A stretch of 64,000 bases of DNA from the NCBI RefSeq assembly GCF_002099425.1, contig NW_018344037.1:7153001-7217000 (forward strand), given 5' to 3'. Below the pieces are notes generated by a model that did not search any database, was not told the DNA's origin, and saw nothing but the letters and a program-made list of their open reading frames with translations. The translations under genes and the position numbers were made by a program. Below, piece by piece: positions 1 through 10,099 of the stretch. Source of the stretch: Phascolarctos cinereus (Eukaryota > Chordata > Mammalia > Diprotodontia > Phascolarctidae). The first letter of the stretch is position 1, and the number at the start of each line of letters is the position of its first letter.

Positions 1-59
1 CAATCAGTAGGCAAACTCCTTTAAAGCAAGCTATTTATTTATTTATTTGCATTTGTATC

Positions 60-120
60 CTCTGCATGTAGCAGCATACTTTGCATATAGTAAACACTTA
101 AGAAATGTTTGTTATATTGT
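60..120 (+). repeat. Tail of an old MIR/L2-type repeat
   Basis: The stretch reads like the ending shared by MIR/CORE-SINE and L2 elements: low use of GC, then a run resembling 'catatagtaaacacttaaga' followed by 'aatgtttgtt'. Only the last ~60 bases are recognisable, so the family is not separable. A short TTCTA microsatellite follows at about 151-170. Confidence 0.35.
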
Positions 121-199
121 ATGGTATGGTAAGGTTTAGTATGTTTTTGTATTCTATTCTATTCTATTGCATTTATTTGATGACTTCTATTCTATTCTG

Positions 200-470
200 T
201 AAAGATTTTTAGAATTCCACTTCTGCCATCTAATTCAATAGCAAAACCTGCCAGCTTTAGGTTAACTGAAAATTGATAAGCATGCCATTTATACCTTCAT
301 ATAAGTCATTGATAAAAATTTCAAGTGGAACAGTTCAAGAGCAAAGCCCTGGAGCCCTCTGTTGGGGAACTCTATTAATCACCATTTCTGGCTCTAGTCA
401 TTTACTATCTAGTACCATCACGTAATATACATCTCTCTACCTGGACTATCAGAATATCTTAAAGGATTTT
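200..470 (-). mobile_element. L3/CR1-like LINE fragment
   Basis: The plus strand carries 'gtcattgataaaaat' followed by 'cagttcaagagcaaagccct', the reverse complement of the CR1/L3 reverse-transcriptase segment just after the GxPQGS-like motif (..GPxLFNIFIND). The same landmark appears, better preserved, near 36,655-36,700. It is very old and has no usable reading frame. Edges are approximate. Confidence 0.45.
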
Positions 471-479
471 GTTTTATTC

Positions 480-1580
480 TGGATGAAATTGTCTTCCCTT
501 TCTCGCTATCCATTTACATCACATTTTCTACATACACTGTAAATTATTAGAGATTACTTGAGAACAAAAGACTCCTATAACACTGGAAAGCATATTTATA
601 CAAATAAGAGTATTAAAGTATTATCAAAAGTGTTCAAATCAAAAGTGTTCATTTTTCAGCTTTTTTTAAAGCTTCTTTTCTATTAAATATATTAAATATT
701 TCTGAAATATCTAATTAAATATCTGAAAAATTCATAGTTTATAGAAACACAGTGTTTTTCACAAATCAAACTACCCTTTCCCTTATATTCAAATGGAGTA
801 GTTCTTTAAGTTTTTCCTAAAGGTCTAATTTACAATGCTAAGCAGGAAGTTAATGCACTCATGTTTTCCAAGCAAGAGAGGAATATATTTCACTTCAAAA
901 ATGGAATTTTACCTGAAGTGTTACATTTATGAACTTGGTACATACTCTATTTATTCTCTCAAATACTGGATAAATTCACAGGAGAAGCAGATCATATCAT
1001 ACATCATCTTGTATTCATTACTATATTACAATTCTATAGTCCAACTTCAGAAACCGACCAATTTGTAGATGAGTAGAGAGAGCCTTTTGCTAATGGACAG
1101 ATGGCTTCTGATTATTTTAGCTTAATTCACAGCCAAACAAATTATTCTATAAAAATAATTTTATGAAATAATAAATCCAGATATAATTAAGGGTAAACAT
1201 TCAGTCTCATTTTTATTACTTTTTATTTTTAAATTAAAAATCTTCACCTCTTTGTATTGTTTAATTTGAATGCATTGCATATTCTTAAAGCATATTCTTG
1301 TCTTAAAGCCCTGAAATAAGACTTTCTTTGCATTTGTGATAGTTCCATTGGTTTGCTAAAGAAATCTCCTTATGGACAGAAGAAGTTGTGCCCTTTTTTA
1401 AAATTTATTTTTCTATTCATTACACCTAGTAAAGTGCTTTGTACACAGTAGATATAACAAATATTTGTTTAATTAAATTGATTTGAAAATACTTCCTTAA
1501 GAATGGGTGTAGACTACTGAGGGATATTATTTTTCTATTGTTTTAATAGCAAATTATTAAGTTGGGATTAAGGCTTTTTA
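480..1580. other. AT-rich intergenic DNA, nothing recognised
   Basis: I see no repeat family, RNA gene or convincing coding signal. The small open frame near 835-1068 has no recognisable domain and ordinary AT-rich composition. Confidence 0.5.
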
Positions 1581-1582
1581 TT

Positions 1583-2166
1583 TGTATTTCCTTATTCAGG
1601 GACCAGCCTTTATAGGTCAGTCAGCTAGTCTGTGAAGGATAAAGCTTATAGATGAAATTGGCCTATTGTCATATACAAGCTTCATGATCTTGGGCAGGAT
1701 CCAGCCCAGCTAGGAGACCTTACTTCTGATTAGAGTATAAACAAAAATCTAATATAGGTAAATTCTAGCCCCAAAGCATTATATCTATGTTCTTGCCTCA
1801 CTCCATTGCAATTTAGGGTAACCCAGCTCATGAAGGAGAAAAACCAATCAAAATGGTCTGGATAGAGATGAATTCCTTTGTCCAGATTGCTAAAGGCAGC
1901 TGAGTCTAGTGATAAATCCAAGTTCTTAGAAGGGATTCATTAAAGACTTTTAGTCCACCTCTTCGTTAATATGCCCATTCCCTCATTAATTCTTAACCAA
2001 TCAAAACTGCTTTTAACCTGGAAAGGACAATTCCCCCCTCCCTTTTCTAAAACAGATTTAAGGTATTCAGTGTCTCCATTAGGTGTCATTGTTTACTGAG
2101 AGGAACCACTGCCCAACAATCTATTAATTATCAGCTAGCCTAATTAATAAATTGATTAATATCTCA
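1583..2166 (+). mobile_element. Possible solo LTR (endogenous retrovirus fossil)
   Basis: The block has an LTR-like layout: moderately GC-rich unique DNA, two CCAAT-type boxes ('aaccaatcaaa' at about 1842 and 1992), then a polyadenylation-like stretch ('attaataaattgattaat' at about 2142-2159). It can be read as starting TG and ending CA. No internal retroviral region adjoins it, so it would be a solo LTR. No target duplication is evident and the family is not identified. Confidence 0.3.
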
Positions 2167-2292
2167 GAAATCCTATCTCTTGAGCTTTTCACCCATCTCA
2201 CTATTATGTGTATAGTTTATTACATTTTAATAATTTTATTAGTAGGAGAGAGAAAAATCTGAGAAATTCTTGGTGAGATAGAGAACTGTCTC

Positions 2293-2296
<4 letters not shown>

Positions 2297-2355
<59 letters not shown>

Positions 2356-2394
2356 CACTATTAATATATATGCATATGTGCATATATACATATA

Positions 2395-2456
<62 letters not shown>
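2297..2456. repeat. Two (TA)n arrays around an imperfect palindrome
   Basis: (TA)n at about 2297-2351 and 2388-2456 flank a short 'tatgcatatgtgcatatata' core. The whole block is strongly self-complementary. It is likely to be length-polymorphic and hard to assemble. Confidence 0.9.
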
Positions 2457-2461
<5 letters not shown>

Positions 2462-2504
2462 ATCCAAAATCACCTTCTTTTAGACAGTAAGTAATAAGTA
2501 ATGA

Positions 2505-2706
2505 TGTGTTGCTGCTATTTCATCATTTCAGTCATGTCCAACTATGTGTGACCTCATTTGGGGTTTTCTTGTCAAAAGTACTGTAGTGGTTTGCTATTTC
2601 TTTCTCCAGGTCATTTTACAGATGAGGAAATTGAAGGGTTAAGTGACTTGCCATGAATCAAGCAGTTAGTAAGTGTATGAGACTATATTTGAACTCAGGA
2701 AGATGA
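2505..2706 (-). mobile_element. Marsupial CORE-type SINE, head missing
   Basis: The plus strand shows the reverse complement of the SINE body: 'catttcagtcatgtccaact', 'gacctcatttggggttttct', 'ttttacagatgaggaaat' and 'ttgaactcaggaagatgag'. The match stops before the tRNA-like head, exactly where the A-rich end of a minus-strand L1 begins (about 2709). The L1 therefore seems to have landed in, or replaced, the SINE head. Confidence 0.8.
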
Positions 2707-2708
2707 GG

Positions 2709-2916
2709 TTATTTTTATTAATTTATTTTGATTTATCAGCAATCACTTCCATAAGCTTTTGAGTTTTAAATTTTTTCTCCCCCTTGCACAACAAGACAGC
2801 ATGCAATCTGATATAGGCTATACATATACATTCCTATTAAACATATTTTCACATTAGCGATGTTTTAAGGAATAATTAGAACCTATGGGAGGAACCACCA
2901 GAAAGAGGAAACAAAA
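2709..2916 (-). mobile_element. L1 3'UTR/3' end, minus strand
   Basis: This matches the 3' end of the L1 at 60,150-60,360. Shared landmarks are 'aatcacttccataagctttt', 'gcaatctgatataggctata', 'catattttcacattagcgat' and an A-rich junction. The L1 A tail points left (about 2709-2720). It abuts, head to head, an ORF2 piece in the opposite orientation that starts near 2917. Confidence 0.7.
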
Positions 2917-3862
2917 CAAAACCTCACAATCCAATGCAGAAAGGCAGAAATATTAAATGCATCTTTTTCAGATCATGATGCAATTAAATATATGTAATTA
3001 AAAAATTCCAGGGCCATGTAAAGATAGACTAAAATAATTGGAAAGTAAATAATTTAATCCTAAAAAATGATTGGGTTAAACAACAAATCATAGAAACAAT
3101 TAATAACTTCATTCAAGAGAATGACGATAGTGAGACAACATACTAAAACTTCTGGGATGCAGCAAAAACAGTTCTTAGTGGAACTTTTGTATCTCTAAAT
3201 GCTTACATGGATAAAACAGAGAAAGAGGAGATCAATGATTTGGTATACAACTAAAAAAATAGAAAAAGAACAAATTAAAAATCCTCAATTAAACACTAAA
3301 CTAGAAATACTGAAAACCAAAGGAAAAATTAATAAAATTGAAATTAAGAAAACTGTTTAACTAATTAATAAAACTAACAGATGGTTTTATGAAAAACAAT
3401 AAAATAGATAAACCTTTGGTTAATTTAAATAAAAAAATAAAGAAGAAAACCAAATTAACAGTATCAAAAATAAAAAGGGTGAATCCACCACCAAGGAAGA
3501 GGAAATTAAAACAATAATTAGGAAGTATTTTGCCCAACTATATGCCAATAAATTTGACAATCTTGGTGAAATGGATGAATATTTACAAATATATGAATTG
3601 CCCAGCTTAACAGAAGAGGAAATAAAATATTTAAATAACCCCATCTCAGAAAAAGAAATTGAACAAGGCATTGATGAAGTCCCTAGGAAAAAATCTTGAG
3701 GACCAGATGGATTTACAAGTGAATTCCATCAAACACTTAAAGAACAAATAATTCCAATACTATGTAGACTATTTGGGAATATAGGCAAAGAAGGAGTCTT
3801 ACCAAATTCTTTTTATGATACAAATATGTTGCTGATACCTAAACTGGGAAGAGTCCAGAAAA
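2917..3862 (+). mobile_element. L1 ORF2 fragment (end of endonuclease to start of RT)
   Basis: The sequence follows L1 ORF2 from the end of the endonuclease through the N-terminal part of the reverse transcriptase. Recognisable peptide scraps include [16 protein letters not shown], a degraded [13 protein letters not shown] (the P replaced by a stop), and [17 protein letters not shown]. Several stops and frameshifts are present, so it is dead. It ends in an A run at 3859-3869 and is joined directly to the ORF1 part of another L1. Confidence 0.85.
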
Positions 3863-4521
3863 AAAAAAACCAGAGATTCTAAATGAAATCTTCTAGGAAT
3901 ATTATAAACAAATTCCAGGGTTCTAGGTTAAAGAGAAAATATTTTAAGCAGCTAGAATAAAATCATACAGGTATTATGGAACCAGTCAGGATCAAATAAA
4001 ATTTAGCAGCTGTCATTTTAAAGTCATAGAGGACACGGAATATGATATTCTGTAAGGCAAAGGAGTAAAATTTCAACTAAGAAGAATCTACTCAGAAAAA
4101 CTGAGCATAAACCTTTGGTGGGTGTGAGATGGTGGAGTGGATGTTTAATGAAATGAAGTCCTTTCTGCTGATGAAAAGAGCAGACCTGAATAGAAAATCT
4201 GACTTTCAAATAGAAAACTCAAGAGAAACATAAAAATGTAAAAATGAAAGTGAAATCATAAGGGACTGAACTAGGTTAAACTGTTTATGTTCCTATATGG
4301 GAATATAATACTTGTAACTCTGAAGAACTTTATCATTATTAGGGCAATAAGAAAGACTCTAAATAGACAAAGGGCTTAGGAGTGAGTTTATTATGTTGGG
4401 ATGAACTTTAAAAAAATGGGTGGATGAGAAATAGGGATGCAGTGGGAGAAGGGGGTATGAAGACTTAGAATGGGGAATATTATCTTACATAAAAGTGTTG
4501 CACAAGGAAGAGATTTTTGCT

Positions 4522-4762
4522 TGGTGTTTAGTCATTTTCAGTTGTGCCCAACTCTTTGTGATCCCATTTGGACTTTTCTTGGCAAAGATACTGAAATAGT
4601 TGGCCATTTTCTTTTCCAGCTTATTTTACAGATGAGGAGAGTGAGGTAAATGGAGTTAAGAAATTTGCCCAGGGTCACACAGCCAGTTTCTGAGGACAGA
4701 TTTGAACTCAAGAAGATGGTCTTCTTGATATCAGGCCCAGCACTCAATGCATAGTTCCACTT
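4522..4762 (-). mobile_element. Marsupial CORE-type SINE inside the L1 spacer
   Basis: A nearly full-length minus-strand copy: 'tttagtcattttcagttgtg', 'gatcccatttggacttttct', 'ttttacagatgaggagagtg', 'cccagggtcacacagccagt', then the tRNA-like head region 'atcaggcccagcactcaatg'. It splits the L1 spacer, so it is younger than that L1. Confidence 0.85.
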
Positions 4763-4828
4763 TGTTGTCCACAAAGGGGTTTTGTTTGTTTGTTTGTTTT
4801 TTGTTTTCTAACAGTAGAGAAGAAAATT

Positions 4829-4893
4829 GTGTGTGTGTGCATGTGTATATGTACATGTGCATGTGTGTTGGTACACATGTGTATACACAACAC
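4829..4893. repeat. TG/CA-rich microsatellite
   Basis: Alternating TG with interspersed 'catgtgtatatgtacatgtg'. It is largely self-complementary with the following 'ggtacacatgtgtatacaca', so hairpin formation is plausible. Confidence 0.8.
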
Positions 4894-6830
4894 TTGAACC
4901 TCACTTTCAACTAGATTGGTTGACAGATGGAAAATACATATACACATTCAATTAAGTATTTATATCTATCTTTGGATAGGAAACAGATAAGAAAAAGAGA
5001 GAGGGGATAAAATGGAGAGCAGATAAAGGAAGGCAGTGCTCAGAAACAAAACAGACATTAGAGGAGGAACAGGATAAAAAAAGAGAGAAAAGGTTAAATA
5101 GAAGAAAATAGATGAATAGAACTGCATGGTTAGTATTAAAAATTGAATATGAATTATATGAATTCACAGAAGCAAAGAACAGAATGGATTAGAAACCAGA
5201 ATTTAACAATATGTTCTTTAGAAGAAACAAACTTGAAATAGACACAGAATTAAAAAATAATGGGCTTTTGCAGAATCTATTATACATCAGGTAAAGTGAA
5301 GAAGGCAGGGGTAACAATAATGATTTCAGACAAAGCAAAAGCCAAATCAGAACTAATTAAAAGAAATATAGGGTAACTACATCTTGCTAGAAAGGGCACT
5401 ATAGTCAACTAAATGATATCAATACCAAACACGTATATATCAAATGGCATGCATCCAAATTCTTACAGGAAAAATTAAGTGAATTATAGGAGGAAATAAA
5501 AACCATACTGCTAGAAGACCTCAGTTCCAAACTCAGAGATAGATAAATTTAACCATAAATAATAAGAAAGAAGATAAGAGATGAATATAATTTTAGAAAA
5601 GGTAGATAATATAGACTTCTGGAGAAAATTGAATGTGCATTGAAAGGAATATAACTTTTTTTGAGTTGTATATCTTATCTTTAAAAAAGGGCATTAAAAC
5701 TTCACAAACAAATGCAGAAAAGCAGAAATATTAAATTGACCCTTTTTGAACCAAAGTATAGTGAAATTGCATTCAGTAAAGGGCCATGAAAAAACAAATT
5801 AATTAATTGGAAACCAAATAATAGAATTCTAAAGAATAAGTGAGTTAAAGAACAAATTATAGGAAGTTAATAATTTATTAAAGAGAATGGCAACTATAAG
5901 ACAACACAGAAAAATTTGTGGGATGCATCCAATAGAGTACTTAACAGAAAATTATGTTTTTAAACACCTAAATCAATGAAAGAGAAAGAGATGATCAACG
6001 AATTGGGCATACAACAGCAATAACAATAATAACAACAAAAACAACATGAACACTAGAAAAAGAATAAATTAAAAATCCCAATTCAATACCAAAATAATAG
6101 TCCTGAAAAATCAAATGAAAGATAAACAAATTTGAAAATAAAATAATTAAACTAATAAATAAAATGTGGACCTTGTTTTTATGAAAAAATAATAAAATAG
6201 ACTAACCATTAGTTAATATGATTCAAAAAATAAAAGAGGAAACCCAAACTACCAGTATCAAAAAAAGTGAATGACATCAATGAAGATAAAACAATTATTA
6301 AAAGTTATTTTATCCAATTATAAACCAATAAAATCATCAATTTAAGTGGAAATGGGTGAATATTTACAAAAACATAAATTGTCCAGATTAATATGATGAA
6401 ATAGATACTTAAATAACTCTATCTTTAAAAAATTGAACAAGCTATCAACGAACTCTCTAAGAAAAAATCTCTAAGACCAGATGAATTTACAATTGAATTC
6501 TACCAAACATATAAGAACAATTAATCCCACTATTATGTAAACTATTTTTAAAAATAGTTTAGGAATGAATTCTGTGAAATTCCTTTTATGACACAAATGT
6601 GATTTTGATACCTAAATCAGGGAGAGCAAAAACATAGAAAGAAAATATAAACATATTTCCTTAAGCAAAATCAATTAAAAATTTTAAATAAAGTGCTAGC
6701 AAGGAGATTACAGCTGTATATCACAAAGATAATATACTATGACATGTTGGAATTTATACAAGGGGTACAGTGTTGTTAAATATTAGGAAAATTGTATGCA
6801 TAATTGACTATATCAATAACAAAAAATCCA

Positions 6831-7700
6831 CGGTAGAAAAGGACTGATAAATAACGGTAACGTGTATCTTTGCCAGATATGATTGAGCTTAACAATTTAT
6901 TTTTCTTTACCACTCTGATTAAATCCTTATTTAACATCTCTTTCCAGTGGTCAGGCCTCTGTCTTCAGTCTATCACTTTATTAAGGACAACATAAGGCAT
7001 CAATAATTTGTACAAGCCAATCAGTAGATAAATACATAGATAAGGACCTCTTTGTCATTCATCTATCACTGATTTTATTCCTTTACTTTGGAAAAAAATA
7101 AAGCTCTGTGAAAGAAACAAATCAGTTGGTGAAGCATTGTGTGATACAGTTCTAACATTAATAAATTACTGCATACCACAGGCCCCAGTGCACATCAGTT
7201 ATTCCCTGTCAAAACATGTTTGCCATATTGTCAATTCAATTAAAGTTAGCAAATACTTAGGAACTAAATGTAACAAAGTACCTTGAAAATACTAGGTCCA
7301 CAACCAACATTTGCTGAATTTAATGTAAAAGCTTAATGGAAGAAGTTATACATAACTTCTATGTCCATGGTTCATTCCAATCGATCTTAGATTGTTATTC
7401 TACTATTTGATTGGGACAAATAATCACTTTTATATTATTTAATATCCATTCATATATTCACCAAAGTGTTGAATTATTACTAGGATCTGGACAAATAAAA
7501 ATAACACAAATATATAAATGCTTCAACTAAGTTCTAGGTTGAATATGTGTCAAAATTCTAACCTTGCTGTTAACTATGGGCTTCATTATTGGAAAGGGCA
7601 CTAGATTGCAAAACTGAATCTCAGTTCTACATTTATGATTATATGTTCATTAAAGGACTTAATAAATATATGTCAATTCATATACAAGTGACTGTACATG
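6831..7700. other. Intergenic DNA, nothing firm
   Basis: No recognised repeat. A CCAAT-type box near 7016 and AATAAA near 7105 are too close together and too isolated for an LTR call. Confidence 0.45.
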
Positions 7701-7714
7701 CTAAGATCCTTTTT

Positions 7715-7810
7715 CTTTTACTGAGTAAGAAGACCTGGATTGGAATGCTGGTTCTGCCATCTACTATTTATTTATGTGACACTGGGCAAGTCTTCATCAC
7801 ATGCTACTTA
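7715..7810 (+). mobile_element. MIR-like SINE fragment
   Basis: 'agacctggattggaatgctg' followed by 'tctgccatctactatttatt' and 'gtgacactgggcaagtc' is the usual 5'-to-middle section of a MIR. The CORE body beyond it is eroded. Confidence 0.5.
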
Positions 7811-7869
7811 GTATCAGTCATTTTAGAGATTTCATACATTAATGAAAAGAGACAAGACTGATTATTTTT

Positions 7870-9990
7870 TAAGGGAGTAATTGGTGGCAAAAGCATGCAT
7901 TACCTTATTCTGAGCTCTTAAATTATCTGTTTATCTTCACTTGCTATTTTAAGTATATATTAAAAAACTATTCATCATCCACATATTTAAATACTTTAAT
8001 TAATTATTCATTCAAAGTTGCAGGTTTGGCATAATTTGTTGTTATTTCTATGCAAGTTTTCCTGGCTTTTCTTTCTATGTGTGAGTGAAAACGAAGGTGT
8101 GTGCAAAAGAAAAAGGGGACTAAGTGGAAAGAATATAATACATTTGTTTAACTAGTCATAAATTATGTTCTGTAAAAATAACAGAGCATATGGCATTTTT
8201 GTTCTTTATAATTCTTTTCATAAAACACAAGAAAGACTTCATTGAATACTGTTAATTTTTTAGCCTGTTTGTCCATGCTGTTTTTCAGTAAAATGATGGG
8301 TCAAGCTCTGTTGATCTTAAAAATTATTAGAAAATGGTGTTTATTTATTGGTTTTATAGACTTTAAGCAGATCACATGGATTAATATCATGTACCAATAG
8401 ATGTATACATATTCATATAAACACATATATCAATATGTGTGTACATAGATAACTGATTTAATTAACATGTTATATAACATAATAAAATAAGTTTCCTGCT
8501 ATAATACACGTGTTATCATATATTATACACTATATAAAAGTAATTAATCCCCTAATAGTTATGCAGACATTGTTCATCCATCAAACTTCCACATTTATAT
8601 GAAAAATCATTGAATGAAATAAATCTCTCTCTACTAGGCCACTACATGAATGAAGTGTTCTGATTAATTAAATGTCCTGGATGACTTATCAGAAATATTG
8701 GTTCAATTGTTATTGTTCAACCTATTCTTTTTTAAAAAAAGAAAACATTTAATAGAGCCATTCCTTTGAATGTGCTTAGAGCTGTACTTCTAGGTCGCCA
8801 TTATACAAGTGGTGAGACATTTGGACACATTGGGGACCTGTCTGTTTGTAGCCGTGTGGTGGCACAGTACTGAAAGGACTTGACATATTGGTATGAGAGC
8901 AAACCCTGGATGATTTGCTTGTCCTGTTTCTGCCCTGTGAAAGTAACTGATATTGGAAAGAGGAAGCAGGGTGTTATATCAGTTAAAAACATTCAAATCA
9001 TTTTTGGATTTTTCTCTTCCTTTGGACCACAAGTGGAATCACAACATTCTGTGTCTTCCAATTAGGGCTAAAAAGGACTGGCCTCTTTCTCCTCCCCTCC
9101 TGCAAGAATTTGACTACTTACACATGGCAGCTAGAATTAAAGGACTCAGGTTCAAAGGGACCAGGATTAAACCTGGGACCTTGGTTACCTTCAATGCTAT
9201 GTATTTCCTTTCCTGAGTATGTGACCAAACATATATCTTGAGATGAACATGACCATGCATGGAGCTAACCGTGTACATTTGAGCAATCTGAGGTGACTAG
9301 AAATGGAAAATTTCTTGGAGTCAATGACTACTGCCAAGATTATGAACCCAGTCCTTGTCTTGGATTGACAGAAGATAAGGACTGGGAGTTTGTGTACTGA
9401 AGAACCAAGGAAAAAATTAAGAGTGTATATTCAACTTGCTAAAAATTACTTATGTTCTGATATTTATAATTCAATCTACTGCAGAATGGAATATTATTTA
9501 TATTATGTATTAGTGATTACTTAATCAGAAGCTTAACAGTGGTAGGAGGTGGAATCCAATCCATATTTAAACTGATATTTCATAATTTATTTAGAATAGT
9601 TGAACTGGAGGAGTCCTTTACCCACTCACATCTCTCCTTGTGAACATGATAGCTACCTTCTACTAATTAAAGGACTGTCATGCAGAAGAGGGATTAGATT
9701 TTTCTATTGAACCTACAAGTCCAAGCAGAAAAGAAAACCAATGATGCAGCATTAAGCTCATGTTGGTGAGCTCTCCTGCTTTACCTCACATATGGCAATG
9801 TAACAGTCATACAGTGTAACAGTCATGTAATGGAAAGAGCACCACACATGCCTCTAAACCCTCACAGAAAGTGTAAGTTATATGATGCCACCTGAAGGAT
9901 CATCAAAAGAGTGAGAGCAAAGATGGAGTCATTCATTATTTTTACAATGCCACTAAGTTATCCAATCTTCCTGTTTCATAGTCAATAAGA
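7870..9990. other. Intergenic DNA with one GC-richer block
   Basis: Mostly AT-rich and featureless. About 8,780-9,420 is noticeably less AT-rich than its surroundings and has overlapping small open frames on both strands. I recognise neither a gene nor a repeat there (see findings). Confidence 0.4.
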
Positions 9991-10009
9991 GCATTTTCCT
10001 TTCTTTCAT

Positions 10010-10095
10010 GAACTTTCATCACTTCTTTCCACACTGTTCATTTTCCTCTAGATACACTCCAGTTTATAATGATTATTCCTAAAATATGGCATCTT
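10010..10095 (-). mobile_element. L3/CR1-like fragment
   Basis: 'cctctagatacactccagtt' followed by 'cctaaaatatggcatcttga' matches a landmark of the CR1/L3-type element on the minus strand. The adjacent segment of the same element is seen near 36,235-36,300 (cf. 'gagcccagaacttacctcta' there). Only ~85 bases are recognisable. Confidence 0.45.
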
Positions 10096-10099
10096 GAAT

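Larger units (their letters stand above)
3874..6830 (+). mobile_element. L1: ORF1 tail, spacer, ORF2 to RT palm; no 3' end
   Basis: From 3874 the sequence matches the C-terminal part of ORF1 (aligned with 38,940 onward), ending near 4250. A purine-rich spacer follows (about 4250-5140). ORF2 then runs from the endonuclease (5145, 'agaatggattagaaaccaga'; 5290-5345, an eroded KKAGVAILISDKAKAK region) to the RT palm near 6830. The spacer is interrupted by a SINE (4522-4762) and a TG array. The C-terminal third of ORF2 and the 3'UTR are missing. Many stops and indels mark it as old. It shows that this L1 lineage has roughly 0.6-0.9 kb between ORF1 and ORF2. Confidence 0.8.

Noticed and set aside
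2297-2456. Direct-repeat arrays as CRISPR-like structures
   Set aside because: Uniform dinucleotide arrays without spacers, in a mammalian context.
6950-7180. CCAAT-type box and AATAAA as a third LTR
   Set aside because: The two signals are under 100 bases apart with no TATA between them.
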